In this document: positions 16,518-25,071 of the stretch, piece after piece | How the letters are laid out: each line of letters opens with the position of its first letter | Position numbering within the stretch: position 1 is the stretch's first letter | NCBI GenBank assembly: GCA_046582565.1 | Contig: JAYGED010000139.1 | Location: 1 to 41,815, forward strand | From: JAYGED01 sp046582565 | Lineage (GTDB): Bacteria > Pseudomonadota > Alphaproteobacteria > JAAXGF01 | Direction of reading: 5' to 3' | DNA length: 41,815 nt | Notes under the pieces: model-generated | Database searches by the model: none | Seen by the model: only the letters and a program-made list of their open reading frames with translations | Told to the model about the DNA's origin: nothing | Position numbers and translations under genes: made by a program

Positions 16518-17359
16518 TAGACCACCGCGCCGTAGCGGTCGCTCCGCTCTTCATCGACGCCACGAAACAGCATCTTCTGGCGGCGCTGTGCGATATCCTC
16601 GGCGAAGGCGATGCTTGTCGCCGCGAAGTCTGCGCGCGGCCGCGGCTCGGAAGCGAAATGGCCGACCTCGTCCACACCGCGAACCAGCTGCGCGGAATCG
16701 CCGGTCATTCCACGCTGGCGCACGGCTGGGGTGATGAACTGGAAATTGAGGCCGATGCGGCGCTGGTCCGAATGGTTGGGGTTGGAGCCGTGGATCACCA
16801 GGCCGTGATGGAGCGACATCTGCCCCGGCGCCAGGGTCACGTCGACCGCCGACCCTTCGTCGAAACCGCCGTCCAGCTCCTGGCCTCGGCTCAATAGATT
16901 GTCGTCGCCGAATTTGTCCACATGGGGCAGGGCCGCACGATGGCTGCCGGGGATCATCCGCATGCTGCCGTTCTCGGGCGACACCAGCGACAGGGCGAGC
17001 CATATGGAGACGATCTCCTCGGGCGGGCCGATGCCCCAATAGGTCAGGTCCTGATGCCAGCTCACATAGATGTTGGTTTTGGGCTCCTTGTTGATGAAGG
17101 CACCGTCCCAGACCAGCAGATTGGGCCCGATAAGGTCCTCGACCGCATCGAGCAGGGTCTCGTCATGGGCAATTTCGTCGGCCATGGTCACCGTGAGATA
17201 GGGCTTCATGGCGTATTTCATGGCCCCGTGCTCGGCTTCCAGCGCCTCCATGCGCGCGCGATAGCCGGCGGCGACCTCGGGGCTGAAAATATCGACGGGG
17301 GATACAAACCCGTCCGCGTGATAGCGGGAAATCTGCTCGTCGCGAAGATGCTTACCCAT
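16517..17359 (-). CDS. Phytanoyl-CoA dioxygenase (PhyH) family protein
   Basis: This is a 280-residue protein of the Fe(II)/2-oxoglutarate-dependent PhyH oxygenase family. The iron ligands are visible: His102 and Asp104 in WHQDLTYWG, and the distal His190 in VIHGSNPN. Arg200 or Arg201 is placed to bind 2-oxoglutarate. PENGSMRMIPGSH is another family hallmark. Bacterial members hydroxylate diverse small molecules (for example ectoine or phosphonates), so the substrate cannot be named. The ATG at 17359 follows GGAGG. The gene lies 54 bases downstream of purH on the same strand and converges on the MFS gene. Confidence 0.88.
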   Translation of the reverse strand: MGKHLRDEQISRYHADGFVSPVDIFSPEVAAGYRARMEALEAEHGAMKYAMKPYLTVTMADEIAHDETLLDAVEDLIGPNLLVWDGAFINKEPKTNIYVSWHQDLTYWGIGPPEEIVSIWLALSLVSPENGSMRMIPGSHRAALPHVDKFGDDNLLSRGQELDGGFDEGSAVDVTLAPGQMSLHHGLVIHGSNPNHSDQRRIGLNFQFITPAVRQRGMTGDSAQLVRGVDEVGHFASEPRPRADFAATSIAFAEDIAQRRQKMLFRGVDEERSDRYGAVV

Positions 17360-17413
17360 GGCGCGCCTCCGTTGCCGGTATGGAAATCACCGTGGAGAAA
17401 TCCAGCGTTCCCG

Positions 17414-18976
17414 TCAATGGCGGAAGTGACGCATTCCGGTCATTACCATGGCCAGGCCGGCCTGGTCGGCGGCGGCGATGATCTCGTCGTCGCGCATGGA
17501 GCCGCCGGGCTGGATGACCGCCGTGGCGCCCGCCTCGGCGGCGGTCAGCAGGCCGTCGGGGAAGGGGAAGAAGGCGTCCGACGCCGCCACCGAGCCGATC
17601 GCGCGGCTCTCGGGCTCCTGGGCGGCCTCGGCCATCTCGGCGGCTTTCCAGGCGGCGATGCGGGCCGAATCCACCCGGCTCATCTGGCCGGCGCCGACGC
17701 CCACGGTGGCGCGGTCCTTGGCATAGACGATGGCGTTGGATTTGACATGCTTGCACACCGTGAAGGCGAACAGCAGGTCGGAGATTTCGGCGTCGCTGGG
17801 CGCGCGCTTGGTGACCGTGGTCAGATCGGCGGCGGTGATTTGCCCGGAGTCGCGGCCCTGGACTAGATAGCCGCCGGCCAGGGATTTCACCGTGAGCCCG
17901 GAGGCCGCAGGGTCGGGCATGGCCTCGGTCAGCAGCAGACGCAAATTCTTCTTCGCCGCTAGGGCCGCGCGCGCCGCTTCGTCGGCCCCCGGGGCGATCA
18001 CCACCTCGGCGAACAGGGCCGCGATCAATTCGGCGGTTGCGCCGTCGAGCGGGCGGTTGAGGGCGATGATGCCGCCGAAGGCGCTCACCGGGTCGCAGGC
18101 CAAGGCGCGCTGGTAGGCCAGCTGCGCGCTGTCGGCGACGGCGACCCCGGCCGGATTGGCGTGCTTGATGATGGCGACGCAGGGCTCGTCAAACTCGGCG
18201 ACCAGCTCGAAGGCGGCGTCGGTGTCGCCGAGATTGTTGTAGCTCAGGGCCTTGCCCTGGACCTGCTCGGCGCCGGCCACGCCGGGCCGGGCAGCGCCGC
18301 CGGCATAGACCGCGGCGTTCTGATGAGGGTTTTCGCCATAGCGTAAAAGCTCCCGCCGCGTCGCCGATATGATCAGCCTCTCGGGCAGTGCCTCGCCCGC
18401 CTGATCGGCGAACCAGGCGGCGATGGCCGCGTCATAGGCTGCGGTGCGGGCGTAAGCGATGCCGGCCAGGCGGCGGCGCAGGGCGTCGCTGGTGTTGCCG
18501 TCGCCCGTCGCCATGTCATCCATCACCGCCTGATAATCAGCAGGATCCACCAGCACCGTCACATGGCGGTGGTTCTTGGCCGCCGAGCGGATCATGGCAG
18601 GGCCGCCGATGTCGATATTCTCGATGCAGTCATCGAACGGAGCGCCCTTCGCCACGGTCGCCTCGAAGGGGTAGAGATTGACCGCCACCAGATCGATGGG
18701 CGCGATGTCGTGCGCCGTCATGGCCTCGCTATGGGCCTCGCGAAGCGCCAGGATGCCGCCGTGTATCTTGGGATGAAGGGTCTTTACCCGGCCGTCCATG
18801 ATCTCGGGAAAGCCGGTGTGGTCGGCCACCTCGACGACCGCGACCCCGGCCTCTCGAAGCGCCTTGGCCGAGCCTCCGGTGGACAGGATTTCAACCCCGC
18901 GGCTCTCAAGAAAGCGGCCGAATTCGGCCAAACCACTCTTGTCGGAAACGGAAATTAGGGCACGGGTAATGGGCAT
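17414..18976 (-). CDS. purH: Bifunctional AICAR transformylase/IMP cyclohydrolase PurH
   Basis: PurH catalyses the last two steps of purine synthesis: formylation of AICAR with 10-formyl-THF, then closure to IMP. The protein is 520 residues, standard length. The N-terminal cyclohydrolase domain shows ALISVSDKSGL, STGGSAKALREAG and GRVKTLHPKIHGG. The transformylase domain shows RYGENPHQNAAVYAG, KALSYNNLGDTDAA and CVAIIKHANPAGVA, ending with GGSMRDDEIIAAAD. The AICAR it consumes is also released by HisF/HisH, encoded elsewhere in this window. It lies 38 bases downstream of the sugar dehydratase gene on the same strand. Confidence 0.97.
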   Translation of the reverse strand: MPITRALISVSDKSGLAEFGRFLESRGVEILSTGGSAKALREAGVAVVEVADHTGFPEIMDGRVKTLHPKIHGGILALREAHSEAMTAHDIAPIDLVAVNLYPFEATVAKGAPFDDCIENIDIGGPAMIRSAAKNHRHVTVLVDPADYQAVMDDMATGDGNTSDALRRRLAGIAYARTAAYDAAIAAWFADQAGEALPERLIISATRRELLRYGENPHQNAAVYAGGAARPGVAGAEQVQGKALSYNNLGDTDAAFELVAEFDEPCVAIIKHANPAGVAVADSAQLAYQRALACDPVSAFGGIIALNRPLDGATAELIAALFAEVVIAPGADEAARAALAAKKNLRLLLTEAMPDPAASGLTVKSLAGGYLVQGRDSGQITAADLTTVTKRAPSDAEISDLLFAFTVCKHVKSNAIVYAKDRATVGVGAGQMSRVDSARIAAWKAAEMAEAAQEPESRAIGSVAASDAFFPFPDGLLTAAEAGATAVIQPGGSMRDDEIIAAADQAGLAMVMTGMRHFRH

Positions 18977-19014
18977 AATCGTAGCAGTCTCCAGAAACTA
19001 TTCTCTGTCGGTGG

Positions 19015-20946
19015 TTATTGGGCAACGCCCATGCGCGCGGTCTCGTCGAGGGCTGCATAGGCGGGAACGATACGGTGGATCAGGGCGAAGGTTTCCGCCG
19101 TGCGTCGCGCCTGGGCGGCGGCGGCAAGTTCGGTGAGCAAGCGGCGCAGCTCATCCAGATCGGCGGCTTGCGATGTCGCCAGAAGCACGCCGGCGTGGCT
19201 GGTCGGCACCATGCTCTCGTCATCGTGGAACAGGTCTTCATGCATTTTTTCGCCGTCGCGTATGCCGCTGTATTCAATGGCGATATCGTCATCGGGGCGC
19301 AGGCCGGCGAGGCGGATCATCTGGCGGGCGAGGTCGTCGATCAGCACCGGTGTGCCCATCTCAAGCACATAGATATCGCCGCCACCGCTTCCTGAGTCTT
19401 CAATGGCCGTGGCCTGCAGGACCAGCTCCACGGCCTCGCGAACGGTCATGAAAAACCGTGTCATATCGGGGTGGGTCACGGTGAGCGGGCCGCCGGCGGC
19501 AAGCTGGCGCTGGAACAGGGGGACCACCGAACCGGTCGAGCCCAGCACATTGCCGAACCGCACGGTGACGAAGCGGGTGCCGCCGCCGCCGGCGCCGAGC
19601 GCCTGGCAATAAAGCTCGGCGATGCGTTTTGTCGCCCCCATGACGCTGGATGGATTGACCGCCTTGTCGGTCGAGATCATCACCATGGTCTCGATGTGCG
19701 CGGCGCGGCAGGCGTCGGCCAGATTGCGGGTGCCGATAACGTTGGTCAGCACCCCTTCGTTGGGGTTGGACTCGACCATGGGAACATGCTTGAAGGCGGC
19801 GGCATGGAACAGAATGTCGGGCTTTTCCCGGTCCAGTACCTGCTCGATCCGCTGAGCATCGCGAACGTCGCCGAGCACCGCTTTGCGCGACAACGCCGCA
19901 TGACTCCCGGCGATATCGCCGTCGATCTGGTAGAGATTGAATTCCGAATTGTCGAACAGCACGAGATGAGATGGGCCATAGGACGCGACCTGGCGGGTCA
20001 GCTCAGCGCCGATGGTGCCGCCGGCGCCGGTGATCAGCACCCGCTTGCCCTCGATCAGGGCGCCCATGGCGGGCCGGTCGAGAACCGTCTGCGCCCGGCC
20101 CAGCAGGTCCCCGATGGCGATCGGGCGGAGCTTGGCGGCGTCCTCGATCTCGCCGCTCTGGAAATCCGTCAACCTCGGCAGGCGGGCCAGGGTCAGCCCC
20201 AGCTCGTCGGCGGCATCGAGCAATTCGCGGACGGTCTCGCCCTCGATCCGCTCGCTCAGCAGGAGCCGTTGCGGCCGCTCGCCCTTGCGGGTCAGTTTTT
20301 CGACCACGGCGGTGACGTCGCTGATGGCGCCGATGATGCGCACCCCGTGAATCTGGCCGCCGATGATGTGACGGTCATCGTCCAGCGCACCGATCACCCG
20401 ATAGGGTGCCTGGCCGCCATCTCGTCCCCCGGCGCGCGCCATTTCGCGGATGAACATCTCGGCGGTGTCGCCGGCGCCGACCAGCAGCACGGGGATGCGA
20501 TTGCCCGAGCTTTCTCCCGTCGCCCTAGCGAGGGCCCAGCCGATGCCGCCGTCCTTGATCATGCGATAGAGGAAGCGCGGCCCGCCGAGCAGGGCGAGCA
20601 GCACGAACCAGTTGATGACCACCGCCGAGCGCGGATAGTCCATCAGCCGGGTGGCGAGGAACAGCAGGGGCACGAACACCAGGATGGCCAGGCTCACTCC
20701 CTTGGTCAGGGCGATCAGATCGGGCAGGGAGGCGTACCGCCACAAGGCGCGGTAGAAGCGCATGCGCCAGAAGACCAGGCCGCAGACCACGGTGAACAGA
20801 ACAGTGCCCTCGGCCAGAAAATCACCGACCTGGTCCATCATGGCGTCGCCGAGGCGCAGATAAAGCGACAGCACGAAGGACAGCGCCGCCATGAACAGAT
20901 CATGGAGCGCCGCGACGACCGGCCTCCTGAACCCCCGTTTAGTCAC
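19015..20946 (-). CDS. CapD/WbpM-like membrane nucleotide-sugar 4,6-dehydratase
   Basis: This is a 643-residue polysaccharide protein with about four N-terminal membrane segments (residues 10-130). A first Rossmann-like domain (about 150-275; PVLLVGAGDTAEMFIREM) is followed by a C-terminal short-chain dehydrogenase domain with GAGGTIGAELTRQV near 310. MISTDKAVNPSSVMGATKR places the catalytic Lys in the Met-Lys variant seen in WbpM/FlaA1 dehydratases. Such enzymes convert UDP-GlcNAc to its 4-keto-6-deoxy form, the precursor of QuiNAc or FucNAc. It lies 24 bases downstream of a WecA/WbpL-like transferase, as in the functional wbpL-wbpM pairing of Pseudomonas. The exact product is not determined. 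Confidence 0.9.
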   Translation of the reverse strand: MTKRGFRRPVVAALHDLFMAALSFVLSLYLRLGDAMMDQVGDFLAEGTVLFTVVCGLVFWRMRFYRALWRYASLPDLIALTKGVSLAILVFVPLLFLATRLMDYPRSAVVINWFVLLALLGGPRFLYRMIKDGGIGWALARATGESSGNRIPVLLVGAGDTAEMFIREMARAGGRDGGQAPYRVIGALDDDRHIIGGQIHGVRIIGAISDVTAVVEKLTRKGERPQRLLLSERIEGETVRELLDAADELGLTLARLPRLTDFQSGEIEDAAKLRPIAIGDLLGRAQTVLDRPAMGALIEGKRVLITGAGGTIGAELTRQVASYGPSHLVLFDNSEFNLYQIDGDIAGSHAALSRKAVLGDVRDAQRIEQVLDREKPDILFHAAAFKHVPMVESNPNEGVLTNVIGTRNLADACRAAHIETMVMISTDKAVNPSSVMGATKRIAELYCQALGAGGGGTRFVTVRFGNVLGSTGSVVPLFQRQLAAGGPLTVTHPDMTRFFMTVREAVELVLQATAIEDSGSGGGDIYVLEMGTPVLIDDLARQMIRLAGLRPDDDIAIEYSGIRDGEKMHEDLFHDDESMVPTSHAGVLLATSQAADLDELRRLLTELAAAAQARRTAETFALIHRIVPAYAALDETARMGVAQ

Positions 20947-20970
20947 GGATTGTCTTGCCTTCGGGCATAA

Positions 20971-21975
20971 TCAATAGTCCTCACTCGATCCACGAAAATA
21001 CCACAACACGCCGATCACCGACAGCGCCCCGATGGCCAGGGAGATCAGGGGGCTAGTCAGGCTCAGCAGAGCGGCGCCGATGAGCAATAAATCGAGGGCT
21101 ATCACCGTGGCGACCACGCGGACCTGGCTGATCCCCCGGCGGACGGCGCGCTGGTAGTAATGCTTCCTGTGGGCCTGCCAGACCGGCTCGCGGCGGCGCA
21201 GGCGGCTTGCCAGGGTCAGGGTGGCGTCGGCGAGATAGTAGAGCGGCAACAGAAGCGCCGCCGCCCAATAGCCCTCGGCGGCGGCGCCGAGCAGCAGCCA
21301 GCCGATGAGATAGCCCAGGGTGACGCTGCCCACATCGCCGAGGAAAATACGCGCCGGGTGCCAGTTCCACGGCAGGAAACCCAGCGCCGCCCCGGCCAGG
21401 ATCAGGCCGTAGATGCCGGCGCCACCGCCCCAGCCGCCAATCAGCGCCACCAGGCAAAGCCCCGCGCCGATGGCCGCCGCCTGAACCGCGCTGATGCCGT
21501 CGATGCCGTCCATGAAATTGAACAGATTGACGAACCACAGCCAGCCCAGGGCCGCCACCGCCGTATCCATGGCGGGCGGCAACAGCCCTTGGAAGATCAG
21601 CCCGTCGCCAGGCAGGGCGGTGATGCCGACGGCGACGGCGACAGCCTGGGCGATCAAGCGGGGCCACGCGGGAAGGCCCTGCAGGTCATCGCGCCAGGAG
21701 ACGGCGGCGACAGCCAGGGCGGCGAGGAAGGTCGGCCAATAAACTCCGAGATCGCCGGTCAGGGCGGCGACCAGGCACCAGGCGGGCAGCAGAACCCCGA
21801 TCACCGCCAGCCCGGCGCCGCGCGGCGTCGGCGTGGTGTGACTCGATCGTTCATTCGGATGGTCGAGGATGGCGCGTGCGCGCAGGCTGCTCAACACAGC
21901 CCCGGTCGCCGCCCAGACGGCGCCGAACGCACCCAGCGCGAACAGCCCATAGAGAAGAATTGTCAGCCACCCCAT
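20971..21975 (-). CDS. WecA/WbpL-like undecaprenyl-phosphate sugar-1-phosphate transferase
   Basis: This is a membrane glycosyltransferase of the MraY/WecA family, about 334 residues with roughly ten transmembrane helices. It should start a lipid-linked oligosaccharide by moving an N-acetylsugar-1-phosphate onto undecaprenyl phosphate at the inner membrane. Catalytic motifs are present: the Asp pair in SWRDDLQGL, NLFNFMDGIDGISAVQ, LGDVGSVTLGY, and HRKHYYQRAVRRG in the last cytoplasmic loop. I chose the ATG at 21975 (MGWLTILLYG), which begins directly with a membrane segment. The frame extends 10 codons upstream to 22005. It heads the minus-strand half of the divergent polysaccharide locus. 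Confidence 0.88.
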   Translation of the reverse strand: MGWLTILLYGLFALGAFGAVWAATGAVLSSLRARAILDHPNERSSHTTPTPRGAGLAVIGVLLPAWCLVAALTGDLGVYWPTFLAALAVAAVSWRDDLQGLPAWPRLIAQAVAVAVGITALPGDGLIFQGLLPPAMDTAVAALGWLWFVNLFNFMDGIDGISAVQAAAIGAGLCLVALIGGWGGGAGIYGLILAGAALGFLPWNWHPARIFLGDVGSVTLGYLIGWLLLGAAAEGYWAAALLLPLYYLADATLTLASRLRRREPVWQAHRKHYYQRAVRRGISQVRVVATVIALDLLLIGAALLSLTSPLISLAIGALSVIGVLWYFRGSSEDY

Positions 21976-22041
21976 GGCGGAGCTTATAGCGCGCCTTGCC
22001 GCCAACAGAAAGGTTCAGCCGCGCCGTGAGTTCCGCTATGA

Positions 22042-22071
22042 TTGACAAAACCGCCGTTTAAACCCCATACG
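22042..22071 (+). promoter_or_regulatory. Candidate sigma-70 promoter for the isomerase gene
   Basis: TTGACA at 22042-22047 is a perfect -35 box. With 18-bp spacing the -10 would be CATACG (22066-22071), only three of six consensus bases. The -35 is convincing and the -10 is weak. The proposed -10 overlaps the palindrome, which would suit repression. Confidence 0.4.
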
Positions 22072-22080
22072 GACCGTATG
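22066..22080. promoter_or_regulatory. 15-bp palindrome, candidate operator
   Basis: CATACGG-A-CCGTATG is a perfect inverted repeat with 7-bp arms and a single central base. It covers the proposed -10 region and probable transcription start of the isomerase gene. The size fits a homodimeric helix-turn-helix repressor site. No regulator gene is adjacent. Confidence 0.45.
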
Positions 22081-22090
22081 ACAGAGCTTA

Positions 22091-22128
22091 ATGCCCATGA
22101 CTGATCTTGATGCCCATGACTGATCTTG
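22091..22128 (+). repeat. 19-bp perfect tandem duplication over the start codon
   Basis: The unit ATGCCCATGACTGATCTTG occurs twice in direct succession (22091-22109 and 22110-22128). The second copy supplies the isomerase start codons. The first copy is in another frame and opens a 10-codon ORF (MPMTDLDAHD, 22091-22123) that ends inside the gene. Confidence 0.85.
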
Positions 22129-23141
22129 ATGATGGCGAGATCATTGCCGCCGGCGGCGCCGTGCTGACCGAGGGGGCTGAGTGCCTGGGTCATGCGGCGG
22201 ACCTGCTGGGCGCGGACTTCACCGCCGCCGTGCGGGCATTGGCCGCGCCCGACAGCTTCGCCATGGTGGTCGGTGTCGGGAAAATGGGGTTTATCGGCCG
22301 CAAGCTGGTTGCTAGCATGCTTTCTACCAGCCACGGCGCCACATTTTTACACCCGACGGACGCACTTCATGGTGATCTTGGCATTGTCGATCACGTGACC
22401 CTGGCCATCCTGCTAAGCAATTCGGGCAATACGGAAGAACTGCTTACCTTGATCCCGCTGATCCGCCAGTTCGGAATCAATTCGGTGCTCATCACCAAGG
22501 GCCGGGACTGCAAGCTGGCGCCCTATGTGGATTGGATCATCGAGACCGGGGTCGCCGAGGAATCGGGCATCGGCGGTATGGCGCCCACATCATCCACGAC
22601 AACGACCCTGGCGCTCTGTGATGCAGTGATGATGGCCAGTCTGAGTATGCGCGGTTTCTCGGCGGATGCTTTCCGGCGCTATCATCCGGGCGGCGCCCTC
22701 GGCCAGAAGATGCGCCGGGTGGGCGATGAGATGCTGCCGCTCGACAGCCTGACCTGGCTCGCGCCCGATACGCCCATGGACCGTCTCGTGGCGGCCATCA
22801 CCAGCGGCGGCCAGGGTTTCGCCATCGTCTGCGAAAAGCCCAGCGCCGCCGGCGTCCGGCCCGATGAAGTGGGCTTCATCTCGGACGGCGATATTCGCCG
22901 CGCCGCTCAGGACCGCAAGGGTTTCGAGGCGGCGACGGCGGCGACGGTCATGAGCGACTCGCCCCTCGCCGTGCCGGCAAATTCCTTCGCCATAGAGGCC
23001 CTGCGCCTGATGGAAGAGCATGCGGTGACCTCCCTGCTCTGCGTCGATGAGGCGGGGGCTATTGTCGGTGCTGTCCATATTCACAGCATCGTTGCGCGCG
23101 AACTCGGCCTCGACCCGGCGCGCGGTCTCGCGCCCACCTAG
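22110..23141 (+). CDS. KpsF/GutQ/KdsD-type sugar-phosphate isomerase (SIS + CBS pair)
   Basis: This is a 343-residue protein with an N-terminal SIS domain (about 40-185) and two C-terminal CBS domains (about 200-335), the architecture of D-arabinose-5-phosphate isomerases that feed Kdo synthesis. The SIS core shows VVGVGKMGFIGRKL (catalytic Lys position), HPTDALHGDLG, LLSNSGNTEELL, and RRYHPGGALGQK with the active-site His. The usual EACPLGLAPT stretch reads EESGIGGMAPT, so it is a divergent member. Starts at 22110 and 22116 are both possible within the duplicated segment. Its place in a polysaccharide locus suggests a specialised paralogue of housekeeping KdsD. Confidence 0.85.
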   Translation: MPMTDLDDGEIIAAGGAVLTEGAECLGHAADLLGADFTAAVRALAAPDSFAMVVGVGKMGFIGRKLVASMLSTSHGATFLHPTDALHGDLGIVDHVTLAILLSNSGNTEELLTLIPLIRQFGINSVLITKGRDCKLAPYVDWIIETGVAEESGIGGMAPTSSTTTTLALCDAVMMASLSMRGFSADAFRRYHPGGALGQKMRRVGDEMLPLDSLTWLAPDTPMDRLVAAITSGGQGFAIVCEKPSAAGVRPDEVGFISDGDIRRAAQDRKGFEAATAATVMSDSPLAVPANSFAIEALRLMEEHAVTSLLCVDEAGAIVGAVHIHSIVARELGLDPARGLAPT

Positions 23142-23157
23142 TGGATAGAATCCGCTG

Positions 23158-25071
23158 ATGTGCGGCATCGCGGGGCTGTGGTCGCCTGAGCCGCTGGAGG
23201 GTTTGGACGAGCGGCTGCACGGCATGATCGCCACCCTCAGCCACCGCGGCCCGGACGGCAACCGGGTTTGGAACGACGGCCATGTGGGCCTGGCCCATGC
23301 CCGGCTCGCGGTGATCGATTTGAGCCCGGCGGCGGCCCAGCCCCTGGCCGATGGGGATGGCGCCGTCCATATCGTTCACAACGGCGAAATCTATAATTTT
23401 CAGGCCCTGCGCGATGAGTTGATCGCCCTTGGCCACGGCTTTGCCAGCCAGGGCGACGCCGAGGTCATTATCAATGGCTACAAGCAATGGGGCGATGGGG
23501 TGATCGGCCGCCTGCGCGGCATGTTCGCCTTCGTCCTGTGGGACAGCCGCCAGCGCCGCCTGCTGCTGGTGCGCGACCGCCTGGGGCAGAAGCCGCTGTA
23601 TTACGCCTGGCATGAGGGCCGCCTGCTGTTCGGCTCCGAGATCAAGGCCATCCTGGCCTGGCCGGGTATGGCGCGCAGTGCGAACCTGGAGGCGATCCAC
23701 CATTATCTCGCTTACCGGGCGGTACCCACGCCGCAGACGGCATTCAAGGGCGTGCGCCAACTGGAACCGGCTCATTTCATGACCATAGAGGCCGACGGGT
23801 CAAGCCGCACGGAGCGCTACTGGTCCCTGCCGGAACCCGTTGATTCGCCCCGGCGTACCCTGGCCGACCTCGCCGAGGAAATAACCGAGCGTTTCGACGA
23901 GGCGGTGCGTCTGCGCATGATCTCTGACGTGCCGCTCGGCGCCTTCCTGTCCGGCGGCATCGATTCGGCTTGCGTTGTGGCGGCCATGGCGAGGGTCGGC
24001 TCGGGCGCGGTCAAAACCTTCACCATCGGTTTCGCGGACCGCCGCTTCGACGAACGCGAAAGCGCCCGCCATGTGGCGACGCGCTACGCCACCGATCATC
24101 ATGAGTTCATAGTCGAGCCGGACGCGCTCGATATCCTGCCCAAGCTGGTCTGGCATTACGGGCAGCCCTTCGCCGACGCCTCCGCCGTGCCGAGCTGGTA
24201 TGTCTCGGAAATCACCCGCCGCCATGTCACCGTAGCGCTCAACGGCGACGGCGGCGACGAGGCTTTCCTGGGCTATCCGCGCTACACGGGCAGCCGTATC
24301 GGCGGTTGGGTCGACGCCCTGCCGCGCCCGGCGCGCGGCCTGATGGCAGCCCTGGGGCGATTGCTTCCCTTCGAGACCAGTCGTGCGCGCCTGCTGCGGT
24401 ATGCCCGGCGTTTTCTGATCGAGGCCGCGACGCCGGCGCCTGAGCGCTACACCAACTGGATGACCCTGTTCGCTCAGGCCGACAAGCAGGCCCTCTACGG
24501 CGACGCCATGCTGGCCTGTCTCGATGCGCCGTCGGAAGACCTGCTGGCCCCCTGGCTGGGGACCGGCGCGGTCGACCCGGGCCGGGCGGCCTATGCGGAC
24601 ATTCATGGCTACCTGCCCGATGATTTATTGGTCAAGGTCGATGTGGCGACCATGGCGCACGGCCTGGAAGGGCGTTCGCCGTTTCTCGATCATCAGCTAA
24701 TGGCCTGCGCCGCCGCCATCCCGGCCGCCCAGCGCATGAGCGGTCTGCGCACCAAGTCGCTGCTCAAGTCGGTGATGGCGTCGCGCCTGCCGCGGGAAAT
24801 TCTGAAGCTTCCGAAACGCGGCTTCGAGGTTCCCATCGAGCACTGGCTGCGCACCGATCTCAAGGACCTCGCCTACGACACCCTGACCTCGGCGCGGGCC
24901 ACGGCGCGCGGCCTGTTCCGCCCCGAGGCGGTGGTTCGGCTGCTTGATGAACATATGGCCGGTACGCGCGCCCATCACGACCGCATCTGGGCGCTGCTCA
25001 TGCTGGAACTCTGGTTCGCCATGTGGATCGATGGCGCCGGGGCTAGTGGGTCTTTGCCGGTGAAGCCATGA
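23158..25071 (+). CDS. asnB: AsnB-type glutamine-dependent asparagine synthase/amidotransferase
   Basis: This is a 637-residue glutamine amidotransferase of the asparagine synthase B family. Cys2 in MCGIAGLW is the N-terminal nucleophile; SHRGPDGNR and HNGEIYNFQ complete the glutaminase domain (1-200). The synthetase domain (about 220-600) has the ATP pyrophosphatase loop FLSGGIDSACV, then LNGDGGDEAFLGYPRY and VKVDVATMAHGLEGRSPFLDH. Copies in polysaccharide loci often amidate sugar acids or act on unknown acceptors rather than making free asparagine; either is possible here. It starts 16 bases after the isomerase gene and overlaps the next gene by four bases (ATGA). Confidence 0.9.
   Translation: MCGIAGLWSPEPLEGLDERLHGMIATLSHRGPDGNRVWNDGHVGLAHARLAVIDLSPAAAQPLADGDGAVHIVHNGEIYNFQALRDELIALGHGFASQGDAEVIINGYKQWGDGVIGRLRGMFAFVLWDSRQRRLLLVRDRLGQKPLYYAWHEGRLLFGSEIKAILAWPGMARSANLEAIHHYLAYRAVPTPQTAFKGVRQLEPAHFMTIEADGSSRTERYWSLPEPVDSPRRTLADLAEEITERFDEAVRLRMISDVPLGAFLSGGIDSACVVAAMARVGSGAVKTFTIGFADRRFDERESARHVATRYATDHHEFIVEPDALDILPKLVWHYGQPFADASAVPSWYVSEITRRHVTVALNGDGGDEAFLGYPRYTGSRIGGWVDALPRPARGLMAALGRLLPFETSRARLLRYARRFLIEAATPAPERYTNWMTLFAQADKQALYGDAMLACLDAPSEDLLAPWLGTGAVDPGRAAYADIHGYLPDDLLVKVDVATMAHGLEGRSPFLDHQLMACAAAIPAAQRMSGLRTKSLLKSVMASRLPREILKLPKRGFEVPIEHWLRTDLKDLAYDTLTSARATARGLFRPEAVVRLLDEHMAGTRAHHDRIWALLMLELWFAMWIDGAGASGSLPVKP

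Larger units (their letters stand above)
21976..22109. other. Divergent intergenic region of the polysaccharide locus
   Basis: This 134-bp region separates the oppositely oriented transferase and isomerase genes and must hold both promoters. It contains a consensus -35 box, a 15-bp palindrome and the first copy of a 19-bp tandem duplication; these are listed separately. Confidence 0.6.

Noticed and set aside
19471..20970. 499-codon plus-strand frame opposite the CapD-like gene
   Set aside because: Shadow of a clear dehydratase gene; low-complexity Gln/His/Gly-rich translation without motifs.
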